Positions 35,361-45,654 of a stretch of 64,000 nt of DNA are shown here, in pieces. The DNA is taken from assembly GCF_001010805.1 (NCBI RefSeq), contig NZ_CP011477.1:248001-312000 (forward strand). The letters run 5' to 3'. The position numbers and the translations under genes are program-made. The stretch is from Spongiibacter sp. IMCC21906 (lineage in GTDB: Bacteria > Pseudomonadota > Gammaproteobacteria > Pseudomonadales > Spongiibacteraceae). Each line of letters starts with the position of its first letter. Position 1 is the stretch's first letter. The notes under the pieces were generated by a model. That model saw only the letters and a list, made by a program, of their open reading frames with translations, had not been told where the DNA came from and ran no database searches.

Positions 35361-35531
35361 GAGTCCCCTCTACGTCAAAACTGATTACGTCCACGCACGC
35401 CAGGCTGACATTTTACGAATCAACCATGGTCGCAGTTCGCGCTTTACACCGTAAGCCCTTGCAGGAGGCGCAACACCTGCACTATTCTTCCTCGCTCACT
35501 TACTTGCCCCAATAAGAAAGTCGTAAAGCCC

Positions 35532-35897
35532 ATGCCCTTTAACGCACGAACGATCATTGCACTGCTGATTTTTCTCGCCCCCAACGGCTATGCTGCCCCC
35601 TCAGCGATGGGCTGCCTGTCCGTAAAAAATGACGAGAATGCGATGTTGTGGCGCAACAAATGTGGCCACGCTATTCGAGTTGCGTACTGCTCACCAAATA
35701 AAGACGCGTTAGACGCTACATGTGGCGAAGGTAAGAGCGCAGATAATCCCTTTTATACCCACGAATTTGTGATTGCAGCCGATGGCGTGCAAGCTCGTTA
35801 CCACCACCAGATTTTTCGCTACGACTACGCCGTGTGCCCCGCCTCGCCTGACATCAAAATCACCAGCACCCCCGACGGCGGTTTTCTCTGCGAATAA
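35532..35897 (+). CDS. Small secreted cysteine-containing protein, unknown function
   Basis: A 121-residue protein with a signal peptide (ARTIIALLIFLAPNGYA, cleavage likely after residue 21) and six cysteines in the mature part (MGCLSV, NKCGH, YCSPN, ATCGEG, AVCPA and the C-terminal FLCE). The even number suggests three disulfides. I do not recognise the family. It stands alone, converging with hemY 17 nt downstream. Confidence 0.6.
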   Translation: MPFNARTIIALLIFLAPNGYAAPSAMGCLSVKNDENAMLWRNKCGHAIRVAYCSPNKDALDATCGEGKSADNPFYTHEFVIAADGVQARYHHQIFRYDYAVCPASPDIKITSTPDGGFLCE

Positions 35898-35914
35898 CCG
35901 GGCCGCCGAAAGCC

Positions 35915-37132
35915 TCAGGCTTTTTTGGGTGGTTGAGGCAGTGCGGGCAGCGCGTTGGAAAAATTATCTACGGCTTCGCGGGTGTAATGACTGCCAAGAT
36001 CTTGCTCGCCCATATTGCTTAACAAACGACCCAGTTCAAGGCACACCTCATAGCTGCGACCATTCATATACGCGGTTTCGAAATATTCTCGGGCTTTGCC
36101 CCACAGCTGATTACGCAAGCTGATACGGCCCAGCGCCAACAGTAACTCAGCATTGCCGGTATGTTCTCGCAGCCACAATTCGGCAGTGGCCAATTGCTTA
36201 TCGGTATCTTTAGCCTGCAGCCTGCCATAGATGGCAACCAATTCATCAGACCACTGGCTTTTAAGGGTCTGTCGCAGCAATTGCTCCGCTTGCTCGTCTT
36301 CGCCCAACTGATGCAATTTTGCAGCGTAAGCCGCCAGCACGGGTAGATCTCGCTGGCTGTTTTTGCTCAAGGACTTCCACCAGTTTTGCAGATCCTCAAT
36401 GTCACCTTTTTGGCCAGCCTTTTCCAGGCCACCCATCAAGGCTTGGCGCTCCAAGGTCTGAATATCGTCTTCGGGGTAGACGTTAAATTTGCGTAACTCC
36501 GGAATTAACGCCAGCAAACCACTCCAGTCTTCTAAGCCTAAATAAACATGTTTTAACAGGCGAAGTGCCGAGGGATGACGAACGGCATTGCGGCGCACCC
36601 GAGTCAAGGTAGCCAGCGCTTCTTCCAACTGGCCATTTTTAAGTAATAACTCCGCCTGGGTAAGCTCCACAGCAATACCTGCCCGCGAGCTGCTGCCTTC
36701 CGCCAAACCCAGGTAACGGCGAGTAGCTTTGCTCTCACCCAGTGCCTGACTGGCTCTGGCCGCAAGCAGGTAATTCACTAAGGGGGCGTCGGTTTCTTTA
36801 GCGGCTTCAATAAGCAGCCGCCGGGATTTAACCCAGTTGCCTTCTATATAAGCGATTAAACCCAGCGTGGTTTTGCTCCGGCCACGCCGCAACCGACGTC
36901 GACTCCAAAAATTGCCGACGCTGTCGGAAAGTCGCGCCCCCCGTCGCAAACCAATAAACAGCGCAATGGCAATAATCAGTAAGATAACCAGCGCAGCAAT
37001 ACCGACCCACAGGGTCATTTCTACTGTAGTTTGACCGTAGGCAATAAGAATATAACCGGGGTCGTGCTGAATGGCCGCGGCCAGCCCTGCGGCCAGCAAC
37101 AGAACGAGCAATACCGCAAAGAATACGCTCAT
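35915..37132 (-). CDS. hemY: Heme biosynthesis-associated TPR protein HemY
   Basis: A 405-residue inner-membrane protein. Two N-terminal membrane segments (about residues 2-22 and 38-62, FFAVLLVLLLAAGLAAA and WVGIAALVILLIIAIALFIG) precede a HemY_N domain and a long TPR array. The name comes from its operon position after hemX; it is not the protoporphyrinogen oxidase of the same name. The start overlaps the hemX stop (ATGA), so they are coupled. The order hemC-hemD-hemX-hemY is conserved across gammaproteobacteria. Confidence 0.9.
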   Translation of the reverse strand: MSVFFAVLLVLLLAAGLAAAIQHDPGYILIAYGQTTVEMTLWVGIAALVILLIIAIALFIGLRRGARLSDSVGNFWSRRRLRRGRSKTTLGLIAYIEGNWVKSRRLLIEAAKETDAPLVNYLLAARASQALGESKATRRYLGLAEGSSSRAGIAVELTQAELLLKNGQLEEALATLTRVRRNAVRHPSALRLLKHVYLGLEDWSGLLALIPELRKFNVYPEDDIQTLERQALMGGLEKAGQKGDIEDLQNWWKSLSKNSQRDLPVLAAYAAKLHQLGEDEQAEQLLRQTLKSQWSDELVAIYGRLQAKDTDKQLATAELWLREHTGNAELLLALGRISLRNQLWGKAREYFETAYMNGRSYEVCLELGRLLSNMGEQDLGSHYTREAVDNFSNALPALPQPPKKA

Positions 37133-38283
37133 CCCCGCACCTCTTGCTGCCAGCGACGGCTGTCAATATAGACCTTTAAGGCCGACAATGACGCAGAAAT
37201 ATCTGGCATTGTTCGGGTCAGCGGTAGCGTCAACAGCGCGTCAAGCTGCTCCAGCTGAGCCGTTACCGCATCGTCAAGCTGATAGTATTTTTTCAGCCAG
37301 TCCCGCGCCTGCTCCAAGGAACGACGATATAAGTCCGGACGCTCGGCAAGCAAGGCCATTTGCGCCTGCTCAACCATAAGCCGCAGGCTGTAACGCAAAG
37401 CGGCTTCCTGCTCTGGCGCTAACACTGGTTCAAAATTATCTTCGCGATGACTGATGCGGATATAGCTACTCAGCTTTTCCCACGCTCTGCGAAACCCACT
37501 GGCAAGGCGGTCTTGCCAGTTACCGTCCTCAGCCACCGGTTTTTCGGTCTCATAGCTGGGGGGCGTAAACAACGTCAAGGCTTCCAGCGCCTCGCCCAAA
37601 CCCTCTAGCTTGAGGTACACGCCCTCAACATCAAAGTCGGCCACATTCTGTAACGTGGCAATTTCCTTGGCCAACTCAGCCCGCACCTTGTGCAAACCCG
37701 CGTCGTCCATTTCTTTTAATACCGAATCGGCACTGGCCAGAAGTTGGGCAGCAGATTTGGCATCCCGGCCCAATTGCAGACGCTGGTTGGCCAAACGCAG
37801 CAAATACTCAGCTTCGGCAATCAACCAGTCCTTGCGATCGACCGTGGCAAGTTTTTCTAGCTGGGATTCTAGCGCTTGGCTGCGGTTTAGCAGCTGAGCA
37901 AGCTGACTTTGCTGGTCGCTGCGTAATTGCGAGAGAGCTTCTCGCTGATTAGCCACCTGGCTTAACACCTCGCGCTGCTGCTGATCCAATCGCGAGAGAT
38001 TGGTTTTAAGCGACGCCAGCGCCGGGTCGGCCTGCGGCGGCAACATATATTGCTCGCGATACATCCAAGCACTGGCCGCCAGCGCCACCACCGCGACAAT
38101 AAAGGCCAACAGCGCCAACAATAACGTACCCCCACCGCCTTTGCGGCCAGGTTTTTTCTCGGTTTTCGCGTTGCCGCCTTTCTTTGCGTCAGGCTTGGCT
38201 TCCGGCGTGGGTTTCTGCTCGGCGCTAGGGTTCTGAGTTGTCGAACTAGGCGGAGTAGCCGGTTCTGTTTTATCGCCGCTCAT
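37129..38283 (-). CDS. hemX: HemX-like uroporphyrinogen-III C-methyltransferase-related protein
   Basis: A 384-residue membrane-anchored protein. An acidic/Pro/Lys-rich cytoplasmic N terminus (about residues 1-50) is followed by one membrane segment (LLLALLAFIVAVVALAASAW) and then a periplasmic coiled coil (about 85-150), with DWLIAEAEYLLRLANQRLQL typical of the HemX family. No SAM-binding motif is evident, so the methyltransferase label seen in databases is doubtful. Its start overlaps the hemD stop by one base and its end overlaps hemY by four. Confidence 0.9.
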   Translation of the reverse strand: MSGDKTEPATPPSSTTQNPSAEQKPTPEAKPDAKKGGNAKTEKKPGRKGGGGTLLLALLAFIVAVVALAASAWMYREQYMLPPQADPALASLKTNLSRLDQQQREVLSQVANQREALSQLRSDQQSQLAQLLNRSQALESQLEKLATVDRKDWLIAEAEYLLRLANQRLQLGRDAKSAAQLLASADSVLKEMDDAGLHKVRAELAKEIATLQNVADFDVEGVYLKLEGLGEALEALTLFTPPSYETEKPVAEDGNWQDRLASGFRRAWEKLSSYIRISHREDNFEPVLAPEQEAALRYSLRLMVEQAQMALLAERPDLYRRSLEQARDWLKKYYQLDDAVTAQLEQLDALLTLPLTRTMPDISASLSALKVYIDSRRWQQEVRG

Positions 38284-39080
38284 TATATTCTCTCATCCAT
38301 TTTACCAAGGGCGGCGAGGGTCGCTGCCGTGCCGGCATTTTCTGCCTGAATTATTCGAGTGTAGCCCAATTCGCTGGCCAGACCTGCCACACGCTGGCCG
38401 GGTAACACCAGTGCCAAAGTCTCTGAACAGGACGTTGGCGGACAATGCTGATAAAAATAGTCCAAGGTTTCACCGCTGTTCAAGCACACCGCATTTATCT
38501 GCTGTTTTACCAGCAATGCGTGTAATTCGCCATGTTCTAAAGTCGGGCTTTTGCGCTGATAGCACTCGGCGTAGTCCACAACCGCGCCACGCTCGCGAAG
38601 GCTAGTGGCAAGGGCTTCTCTGCCGCCCAAGCCGCGCACAATCAATACCTTGTCATGGTCTAAGTTTTGCAATTCTTTATGGCCAAGCAAGCTTTCGCTA
38701 TTCATGGCGCCCCCCGCACTTTGGCAGGTAATGCCCCATTGTTGTAGCGCCGCCGCAGTGGCCTCGCCAATAGCATAGGCACTGAGACGCTGGGGCCACT
38801 GGGGCCAGAACTCGTCGATCAACGCCATGCCATATTCCACCGCATTCACGCTGATAAAAATAATCCGCCGATAATTATCCAAATCCATTATGCGGCTACG
38901 AGTCAGCCGAATAATGTCCAGGTGCTCCGGCTCTGCCAGTGCGTCAATCTGCATTAACGGCAGGTGGCTGCACACCGCCCCCGCCGCTGCCAAAGCTTGT
39001 AACAAAGTATCAGCCCGACCCGGGGGACGGGTGACCAGAATCCGCAAGCCACGAAGATCAGGCGGGTTTTTGATTGCCAT
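38283..39080 (-). CDS. hemD: Uroporphyrinogen-III synthase
   Basis: A 265-residue enzyme that closes hydroxymethylbilane to uroporphyrinogen III. The two-lobed HemD fold is suggested by [46 protein letters not shown] and [18 protein letters not shown]. Sequence conservation is low in this family, so the operon position strengthens the call. It overlaps the hemC 3' end by 23 nt and hemX by one. Confidence 0.92.
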   Translation of the reverse strand: MAIKNPPDLRGLRILVTRPPGRADTLLQALAAAGAVCSHLPLMQIDALAEPEHLDIIRLTRSRIMDLDNYRRIIFISVNAVEYGMALIDEFWPQWPQRLSAYAIGEATAAALQQWGITCQSAGGAMNSESLLGHKELQNLDHDKVLIVRGLGGREALATSLRERGAVVDYAECYQRKSPTLEHGELHALLVKQQINAVCLNSGETLDYFYQHCPPTSCSETLALVLPGQRVAGLASELGYTRIIQAENAGTAATLAALGKMDERI

Positions 39081-40008
39081 ACACCGCCTTCAGAATCTCT
39101 CCAGCGCCTTGGGCAATTAAGGCTTCGGCTACCGCAATCCCCAACGCTTCCGGCTGATCTAAAGGCCCATACTGTTCGGCCAATAACAGCTGACTACCAT
39201 CGGGCTGCCCTACTCGGGCACGCAACCAAAGCTGCTCGGCATTATTGGGATCGACAATGGCATAACCGGCGATGGGCACTTGGCAGCCCCCTTCCAGTCG
39301 GCGGTTCATGGCCCGCTCTGCCCGCACGTCCCGATCAGTATCGGCATGATGCAAGGGTTGCAACATGGCAATCAGCTCGTGGTCATCGCTGCGGGTTTCA
39401 ACCCCCACCGCACCCTGTCCACAGGCTGGTAAACTTTCGTCTACAGGCATAAATGAGGCAACACGCTCGGTAAGCTTAAGACGAATCAAGCCCGCGGCAG
39501 CCAGCACAATGGCATCAAACTGGCCTTCATCTAACTTGCGCAGCCGGGTTTGCACATTGCCCCGCAGGCTGCTGACTTTAAGGTCGGGGCGCAAAGTGCG
39601 CAGCTGACACTCACGACGTAAACTCGAGGTGCCCACATGGGCGCCTTGGGGCAAATCATGTACTGACGAAAAGTGATTGCTGACAAAGGCATCACGAGGA
39701 TCTTCCCGCTCACAGATCACCGCCAACCCCAAGCCCTCAGGAAACTCCATCGGCACATCTTTCATGGAATGCACGGCAATATCTGCCCGGTCTTCGAGCA
39801 TGGCCTGTTCAAGCTCTTTAACAAATAGCGCCTTACCGCCAATTTTGGACAGGGGCGAGTCCAGCAGCTGATCGCCACGGGTGGTCATACCCACCAGTTC
39901 TACCGTTAAGCCGGAGTGGGCCTTTTCCAGCTCTGCTTTAATATATTCGGCCTGCCACAGTGCCAACAGACTTTCTCGGGTGGCAATGCGGATGGTTTGG
40001 CGGGGCAT
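39058..40008 (-). CDS. hemC: Hydroxymethylbilane synthase (porphobilinogen deaminase)
   Basis: A 316-residue enzyme assembling four porphobilinogens into hydroxymethylbilane. Motifs are [54 protein letters not shown] (substrate loop), [18 protein letters not shown] and the dipyrromethane-cofactor cysteine in [12 protein letters not shown]. Length is standard. It is the first hem gene, 67 nt after algR on the same strand. Confidence 0.96.
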   Translation of the reverse strand: MPRQTIRIATRESLLALWQAEYIKAELEKAHSGLTVELVGMTTRGDQLLDSPLSKIGGKALFVKELEQAMLEDRADIAVHSMKDVPMEFPEGLGLAVICEREDPRDAFVSNHFSSVHDLPQGAHVGTSSLRRECQLRTLRPDLKVSSLRGNVQTRLRKLDEGQFDAIVLAAAGLIRLKLTERVASFMPVDESLPACGQGAVGVETRSDDHELIAMLQPLHHADTDRDVRAERAMNRRLEGGCQVPIAGYAIVDPNNAEQLWLRARVGQPDGSQLLLAEQYGPLDQPEALGIAVAEALIAQGAGEILKAVYGNQKPA

Positions 40009-40075
40009 ATGCTAAATCCTGCTATTCATTGGGCCGCCTATGATACGCCAGCCAAGGGAGTCGATAAAACCGTGG

Positions 40076-40843
40076 TTACGGCAACCGAGCTTTAAAAGCC
40101 GCCAAATGACGACGACTAATGATGGGACCTTCCGTTACCCCTTCGATCATAACCCGGTAGCGACCTTGGGTAATCCGCTGCATACCCTGCACTCTGGCCC
40201 ACACAACCAGGGCATTGCGATGTACGCGTTGCAAACGCTCACCAAATAATTGCTCCAGTTCTTTGAGGCTTTCATCCAGCAGTAACTCGCCACCACCATA
40301 CACAGCAGTAACGTATTTATTATCAGCGTAAAAGAAGTGTACAGCGTCTAAAGCCAAACGCTGTATACCGCCACCTTGACGGGCACTTAGCTCTAACTTC
40401 TGCGTGGCAGCCAACTCAAGTTCATTAATTCGCTCAGAATCAGCAGGCTCAGTGGTGGCAGGAGTCAGTGACGCCAGCTGGGCGCGATTCAGTTGGGTGG
40501 CAGCGGCCAACACCTCAGTTAAACGCTGGGCCTTTACCGGCTTCAGCAGATAGGCAATGGCTTTTGCTTCAAAGGCGGCAATCGCATGGGCGTCATAGGC
40601 GGTGCAAAAAACAATGGCGGGCGCAGGAGACTCTGCCGCCAGCAACTGAGCCAATTCAATGCCGTTTTTACCCGGCATTTCAATATCCAGCAATAACAGC
40701 TCAGGCTTTGTCGATGCGTAGCGCTCTAACGCTTGCTGAGCATTTTCAGCTTCTGCCACCAACTCAATATGTGGCAACGGCTCAAGCAAGCGTTGCATTC
40801 GCAGCCGGGCCAGTGGCTCGTCATCTACAATCATTACCCTCAT
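40076..40843 (-). CDS. algR: LytTR-type response regulator AlgR
   Basis: A 255-residue response regulator with an N-terminal receiver (MIVDDEPLARLRMQRLL; phospho-acceptor Asp53 in LLDIEMPGKNG) and a C-terminal LytTR DNA-binding domain (about residues 150-250: AVHFFYADNKYVTAV, RVHRNALVV, YRVMIEGVTEGPIISRRHL). In Pseudomonas AlgR controls alginate and the minor pilin operon, linking it to type IV pili. The name is supported by its position between algZ and hemC. It overlaps algZ in ATGA. Confidence 0.92.
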   Translation of the reverse strand: MRVMIVDDEPLARLRMQRLLEPLPHIELVAEAENAQQALERYASTKPELLLLDIEMPGKNGIELAQLLAAESPAPAIVFCTAYDAHAIAAFEAKAIAYLLKPVKAQRLTEVLAAATQLNRAQLASLTPATTEPADSERINELELAATQKLELSARQGGGIQRLALDAVHFFYADNKYVTAVYGGGELLLDESLKELEQLFGERLQRVHRNALVVWARVQGMQRITQGRYRVMIEGVTEGPIISRRHLAAFKARLP

Positions 40844-41928
40844 GCACTGGCTCCGCCTGTAATAGGTACGCTGAGGCGAGCGATGTACACCTTATTTTGA
40901 CAACGCTCCGTTAATGAAGCGGCAGCGCCAAAGACATGCTGTAAGCGCTGGCGAATATTGTTATTGGCCATACCACTGCCTTCTGCGCTCGCGGTTTCTG
41001 GCACGGGGTTTTTCACCACAACCGTTAGCCTATCGGGCCGCGCAGATACCTGCACGTCTAGCACACCACCTGCTGTCAAACATTGAATGCCATGAAGCAC
41101 GGCATTTTCCAAAAGCGGCTGCAAAATCAACGAGGGTAATTTGGCCCCGCTGAGCTCACCCTCTTCATGCCATTGAATTTGCAGGCGATCGCCCAAGCGA
41201 TGCTGTTCTATACGCAGATAGCTTTCGCAAAGCTCCCGCTCCTGAGACCACGGCACCACGCGCTGACTACCGCCGAGGTTGGCCCGAAACAAACTGGCCA
41301 AATCTTCCACCGCCTCTTCGGCTTTAACGGGATTAATCGCAATCAAACTGGAGATACTGTTTAAGGTATTAAACAAAAAATGTGGACGAATGCGAGACTG
41401 CAAGGCATCGAGCTGAGCGTTGAGGGCGCTCTGTTGTCGCAGCCGCAACTGCTGGCTGAGGTAAGCATAACGCAGGCCAATGCCAATAATAATCGTCGCC
41501 ATAACCAGAGTATCTAATATCCACCACCAATCCAGCTGGACGGACCGCCCGGCCATGACAGAGATGAGCCATTGACTGGCGACACTGAGCACGGCCACCC
41601 AGCACAAACAAACGGCAAAACTAAATCCGGCGCTGGCGGCAATGCTTAGCTTGCTAAAAACGGGTTTTAATCTGCACAACAACGCCGCGCCGCCCAAAGC
41701 GGCCCACAGCAAAAACAATGAGGCATAGGCGAGAATCAAAAAATTAAAGGCCGCGACACCCGAAGACAACACGGTATAGGCCACCGCCAGTAACTCGGAG
41801 AGCAGCGTTAGCATCAACAACGAGGTGGCGTTACACAAATCGCCAACAAAGGGCACGGCGCAGCCAAGCTCATCGCTGGAGCCTGACGTTGACGAAGTCT
41901 GTTTTGTTATCGAGGAGCTGTGTCGCAC
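40840..41928 (-). CDS. algZ: LytS/FimS-type sensor histidine kinase AlgZ
   Basis: A 362-residue membrane sensor kinase paired with AlgR. Four to five N-terminal membrane segments (about residues 35-135: LLMLTLLSELLAVAYTVL, FLILAYASLFLLWAALGG, SFAVCLCWVAVLSVASQWL, LDTLVMATIIIGIGL) precede the His_kinase domain with RPHFLFNTLNSISSL and an unorthodox ATPase end (LILQPLLENAVLHGIQ, GSGMANNNIRQRL). The start is uncertain. GTG at 41928 gives a length close to Pseudomonas FimS; the longer reading from 42003 begins with TTG and no ribosome site. It overlaps algR by 4 nt. The beta-helix gene lies upstream on the same strand. Confidence 0.88.
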   Translation of the reverse strand: MRHSSSITKQTSSTSGSSDELGCAVPFVGDLCNATSLLMLTLLSELLAVAYTVLSSGVAAFNFLILAYASLFLLWAALGGAALLCRLKPVFSKLSIAASAGFSFAVCLCWVAVLSVASQWLISVMAGRSVQLDWWWILDTLVMATIIIGIGLRYAYLSQQLRLRQQSALNAQLDALQSRIRPHFLFNTLNSISSLIAINPVKAEEAVEDLASLFRANLGGSQRVVPWSQERELCESYLRIEQHRLGDRLQIQWHEEGELSGAKLPSLILQPLLENAVLHGIQCLTAGGVLDVQVSARPDRLTVVVKNPVPETASAEGSGMANNNIRQRLQHVFGAAASLTERCQNKVYIARLSVPITGGASA

Positions 41929-42046
41929 ATCACGCGCCCATCCAATGCCGTTAAAAGCATGATAGCAGGACGGGGCCGTTATCGAAGCGAAATAGCAAAA
42001 CAAACACAGGTCGCCGCGCCTCTACGACCGGCCCAAACGCTCGGTT

Positions 42047-43687
42047 CTAATTTAAACTGTAGTCAGACCAGCCATCAAACCAATGCTGTTGACTGCCGGG
42101 GCGAACCGCGCCTTGATAATTTGCACCTTCATCCCAAAACTCACCTTCGGGAATAGCGACAGCGCCTTGGGCCAACGCAGAGTTTGCAGGCACATCAAAT
42201 TTAATTTCATTGAGCGCCTCTGCATTGCGCTGCCATAACGGCTCCCGCAGCAACTGTGCATGCTCATTGAAATAACGACTTTCATCCAAACCATTGTCGT
42301 CGTCTTGCGGGCCTTGCTCCGCAGAAAAATAACGACGTCCGCCTTCGCCAATATTGCTGATTGATACACCCGCAAAACTCAAACTGCCGTTGCCTAAGTT
42401 AACGCTGGTGGCGGTATCTTTAATATCGATGGCCTCCCCAGAAAAACCGCTGATCACCATATTATTAAAATGCCCCGCCGTACCCCGGCGCAAGGTCATC
42501 GCGCGTTGAAATTTTTCTCCGCTGGACAGACTCAGCAAGCTGACATTGTAAAACACGGGCTCTGAACGTGGTTGAGCAAGATGATCGCTCTGTAAATTAT
42601 CTGCTTCAATGCCGTTGTCACCCATGCCCGGATATTGCAGTACCAACAAATGCTGTACCCGGCCCTGCCACCCCATATCCCAATCCAGTGAGTCATCACC
42701 GGCACCAGTGACAATGATATTTTTCAAATCCACATTGCCACCAAATACCTCGACACCGTCGTCCAATGCGCGATGCACCTGCACATTTCTGACAATGGTA
42801 TTACTCCCGCAGCCACCCAGCGTTAGGCCATTGAGCTCATTATTGGCGTAGACCTCAAAGCCCGCGTACTCAATGCGCACAAACTCCAACACACCGCAGC
42901 TATCTTCTGCACTGCCCCCACCAAATGCGCCTCGGCTATCACTGGCGGGTACACCTTCTATCTGTGCGTATCGGGCGTTCACTGGCGCTGCGCCCAGCAA
43001 CACCAAGCCACCCCAATCACCCGCACTGCGGCTGCCGGTATCTTTAGCACTGGTAAAAATCACCGGGGCATTGGCGCTGCCTCGGGCCAGAATAGTGGCG
43101 TCACGGGTCACCACCAGCGCACTGCCTGCCCGACCAGCCACGACGGCACCAGCCTCGATAGTCAGCCGTGCACCGGCTTCTACATAGACAATGCCATCAA
43201 GCAACCAGGTTTTATCACTGCCCCAATACTGGTCGCCGTAAATAGAGCCGCTAACCACTTCGGTTCTGGTATCCGCCGCCCAAAAAAATTGGTACATCAA
43301 CGCCGAAACAATGCCCAGCAAGATCAATAAACCCGCACCCAAAACAACCGGACGGGGCCCCGGTTTTTTCTCTATATCAGCAGGCGATGCCGCCACCATT
43401 GTTTCGGCAATATCCGGATTAAACACCGGCCGCGCTGCAGCACTGCTATAACTTTGGGTGAGCTCGCCCTCTATATTCAATTGCCGCAGACGTTGGCCCA
43501 ACTCCCGAATCTCTGGGTTACCGCTAATCACGGCCTGATCGATTAATTCTCGTCGATAACCCGTGTCTTTGAGCAAGGTACTAAAATGCACATAACGCAC
43601 GCCACCATCGCCGTGTTTGTCATAGGTCTGCTTAAGCTGCCAGAGCAATTCCACTAACCTTGCTCTTGGCGCGTGTACCTCGTTCAT
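42047..43687 (-). CDS. Membrane-anchored parallel beta-helix protein, unknown function
   Basis: A 546-residue protein in three parts. Residues 1-110 are soluble and helical ([40 protein letters not shown]) and probably cytoplasmic. One membrane segment lies at about 112-135 ([22 protein letters not shown]). Residues about 145-546 form a periplasmic or surface domain rich in Gly/Asn/Asp beta-helix rungs. These include [56 protein letters not shown] and [10 protein letters not shown]. This resembles pectate-lyase-like right-handed helix proteins, but no catalytic residues can be assigned. ATG at 43687 has AAGGA 6 nt upstream; the frame is open further upstream without support. It lies where Pseudomonas has argH and algZ directly adjacent. 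Confidence 0.75.
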   Translation of the reverse strand: MNEVHAPRARLVELLWQLKQTYDKHGDGGVRYVHFSTLLKDTGYRRELIDQAVISGNPEIRELGQRLRQLNIEGELTQSYSSAAARPVFNPDIAETMVAASPADIEKKPGPRPVVLGAGLLILLGIVSALMYQFFWAADTRTEVVSGSIYGDQYWGSDKTWLLDGIVYVEAGARLTIEAGAVVAGRAGSALVVTRDATILARGSANAPVIFTSAKDTGSRSAGDWGGLVLLGAAPVNARYAQIEGVPASDSRGAFGGGSAEDSCGVLEFVRIEYAGFEVYANNELNGLTLGGCGSNTIVRNVQVHRALDDGVEVFGGNVDLKNIIVTGAGDDSLDWDMGWQGRVQHLLVLQYPGMGDNGIEADNLQSDHLAQPRSEPVFYNVSLLSLSSGEKFQRAMTLRRGTAGHFNNMVISGFSGEAIDIKDTATSVNLGNGSLSFAGVSISNIGEGGRRYFSAEQGPQDDDNGLDESRYFNEHAQLLREPLWQRNAEALNEIKFDVPANSALAQGAVAIPEGEFWDEGANYQGAVRPGSQQHWFDGWSDYSLN

Positions 43688-43863
43688 ACCGGTCCTTACT
43701 CTTCGACACAAAATCAATGGCAAGTATCGAGGCAAGGTATGACAGCGATGTGACGCTGGCCCAAACTTATTCCACCCTCTCAACGCATGGCATCCATTAC
43801 TGCTATAATGCCGCCCTTTTAACGCCCGCCACGGCGGTATATTGCGAGTACAGGACAGCATCC

Positions 43864-45264
43864 ATGACCGACAAAGAATCCAGCATCAAACCCTGGGGCG
43901 GCCGCTTCTCTGAAGCTACCGACCAGTTCGTGGAACGATTTACAGCTTCTGTCGGTTTTGACCAGCGCCTTTACCATCACGATATCAATGGTTCATTAGC
44001 CCATGCGGCAATGCTGGCCAAGGTTGGCGTGCTAAACCAAGACGAGTTGACACAAATTCAAAACGGCTTGGAAGAAATTCGCAGCGAGATCGAAAGCGGT
44101 CATTTTGAGTGGTCGGTCAGCCTTGAAGATGTCCACATGAACATCGAGGCCAAACTCACCGAGAAGATTGGTATTACCGGCAAAAAGCTTCACACCGGCC
44201 GCTCTCGAAACGACCAGGTCGCCACCGATATCCGCCTGTATTTGCGGGATGAAATTGGCGTGATTGTCGGCGAGCTCACCCGCCTGCAGTCAGGCTTGAT
44301 TGAACTGGCCCAACGCGAAGCCAGCACCATCATGCCCGGTTTCACTCACTTACAAACAGCGCAGCCTGTCACCTTTGGCCATCACATACTGGCGTGGAAC
44401 GAAATGCTCGAGCGGGACTTTAGCCGCCTGCAAGATTGCGTCAAACGCTTAAACCAGTGCCCCTTAGGCGCCGCGGCCCTTGCCGGTACCACCTACCCTA
44501 TAGACCGGCACTACAGCGCCGAGCTGCTAGGATTTGATGCACCGACAGAAAACTCTCTGGACTCAGTGAGCGACCGGGACTTTGCCATTGAATTTGCGGC
44601 GGCTGCCAGCCTGATCATGACCCACCTCTCCCGCTTCAGTGAAGAACTGGTGTTATGGACCTCGGCGCAATTTAACTTTATCGATCTGCCTGACCGCTTT
44701 TGCACCGGCTCCAGTATCATGCCCCAAAAGAAAAACCCCGATGTGCCCGAGTTAGTGCGGGGTAAAGTCGGCCGGGTGAATGGTCACTTGTTTAGTCTGC
44801 TGACCTTGATGAAGTCACAGCCACTGGCGTACAACAAAGATAACCAAGAAGACAAAGAGCCGCTGTTTGATATTATCGACACCCTGCGCGACAGCCTAAA
44901 AGCTTATGCCGATATGGCCCCCGCCATTACCGTGAATGCCGACGTCACTCGCGAGGCGGCACTGCGCGGATTTTCCACCGCCACGGATCTTGCCGATTAC
45001 CTGGTTAGAAAAGGCCTGCCTTTTAGAGACGCCCATGAAGTGGTCGGTAAGTCTGTCGCCTTCGGTATTAAAGAAGGTCGGGATCTGTCGCAAATGAGCC
45101 TGGCCGAGCTGCAACAGTTTAGCGATACCATCGGTGAAGATGTCTTTGATGTGCTAACACTGGAAGGCTCAGTAAATGCCCGCGACCACATTGGCGGCAC
45201 CGCACCTGCTCAGGTAAAAGCAGCAGCCCAGCGCGCCAGCGAACGCCTTCAGCGTCGCAACTAA
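43864..45264 (+). CDS. argH: Argininosuccinate lyase
   Basis: A 466-residue fumarase/aspartase-superfamily enzyme that splits argininosuccinate into arginine and fumarate. It opens with [20 protein letters not shown]. The catalytic signature [20 protein letters not shown] is present, with [13 protein letters not shown] and [20 protein letters not shown] at 43864 has AGGA upstream and matches the family N terminus. It is divergent from the beta-helix gene across 176 nt. Adjacency to algZ/algR/hemC is a Pseudomonas-type arrangement. Confidence 0.97.
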   Translation: MTDKESSIKPWGGRFSEATDQFVERFTASVGFDQRLYHHDINGSLAHAAMLAKVGVLNQDELTQIQNGLEEIRSEIESGHFEWSVSLEDVHMNIEAKLTEKIGITGKKLHTGRSRNDQVATDIRLYLRDEIGVIVGELTRLQSGLIELAQREASTIMPGFTHLQTAQPVTFGHHILAWNEMLERDFSRLQDCVKRLNQCPLGAAALAGTTYPIDRHYSAELLGFDAPTENSLDSVSDRDFAIEFAAAASLIMTHLSRFSEELVLWTSAQFNFIDLPDRFCTGSSIMPQKKNPDVPELVRGKVGRVNGHLFSLLTLMKSQPLAYNKDNQEDKEPLFDIIDTLRDSLKAYADMAPAITVNADVTREAALRGFSTATDLADYLVRKGLPFRDAHEVVGKSVAFGIKEGRDLSQMSLAELQQFSDTIGEDVFDVLTLEGSVNARDHIGGTAPAQVKAAAQRASERLQRRN

Positions 45265-45298
45265 ACTCTGCGAAGCTCACCACCGCGAACAAACCCAG

Positions 45299-45327
45299 CC
45301 GCAACCCGATATTTTTTCGGGTTGCGG
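45299..45327. terminator. Hairpin downstream of argH
   Basis: A perfect 10-bp stem CCGCAACCCG / CGGGTTGCGG with a 9-nt loop, 35 nt after the argH stop. No U run follows the right arm, so it is probably a termination or RNA-end structure but not a textbook one. Confidence 0.5.
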
Positions 45328-45654
45328 CGTCGTCGTGAACACGCCAGAGCAAGCATCCCCACCCTCTTTTCTCCACTCTTGTACAAGTCGCTTTATCTTT
45401 CTTGGAAGGAAAAATGCGGTAACGGTGTTAAAGTATTTGTGGCACAGCCTTGTAACAGCGGATTGGATTCCCACTAACAGCGGATTTTTTCTGTTGTAGA
45501 AATACAGATTAAACGATTGCAAAACCCCGGCCATGAACGAAAATTTCGCTAGCCGCGTAAACTAGCAGCCTGTACACGTTTAATGCCCAACAAATAATGT
45601 TCGCTAAGTCATACCCAGCAAACTTCACCTTTATCGATAAGGAGCTACCCGACG
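45328..45654. promoter_or_regulatory. Leader region of the RND pump operon with a 22-bp-phased direct repeat
   Basis: This AT-richer stretch between argH and the adaptor gene has no credible gene. AACAGCGGATT occurs at 45454-45464 and again at 45476-45486, 22 nt apart, a spacing compatible with a dimeric regulator. The second copy also forms AACAG...CTGTT with downstream sequence. GATAAGGAG before 45655 is the ribosome-binding site. No regulator gene is adjacent. Confidence 0.4.

Noticed and set aside
41929-42003. Extended algZ start at 42003
   Set aside because: It begins with TTG without a ribosome site, and the added residues are not seen in FimS/AlgZ-type proteins as I remember them; not excluded.
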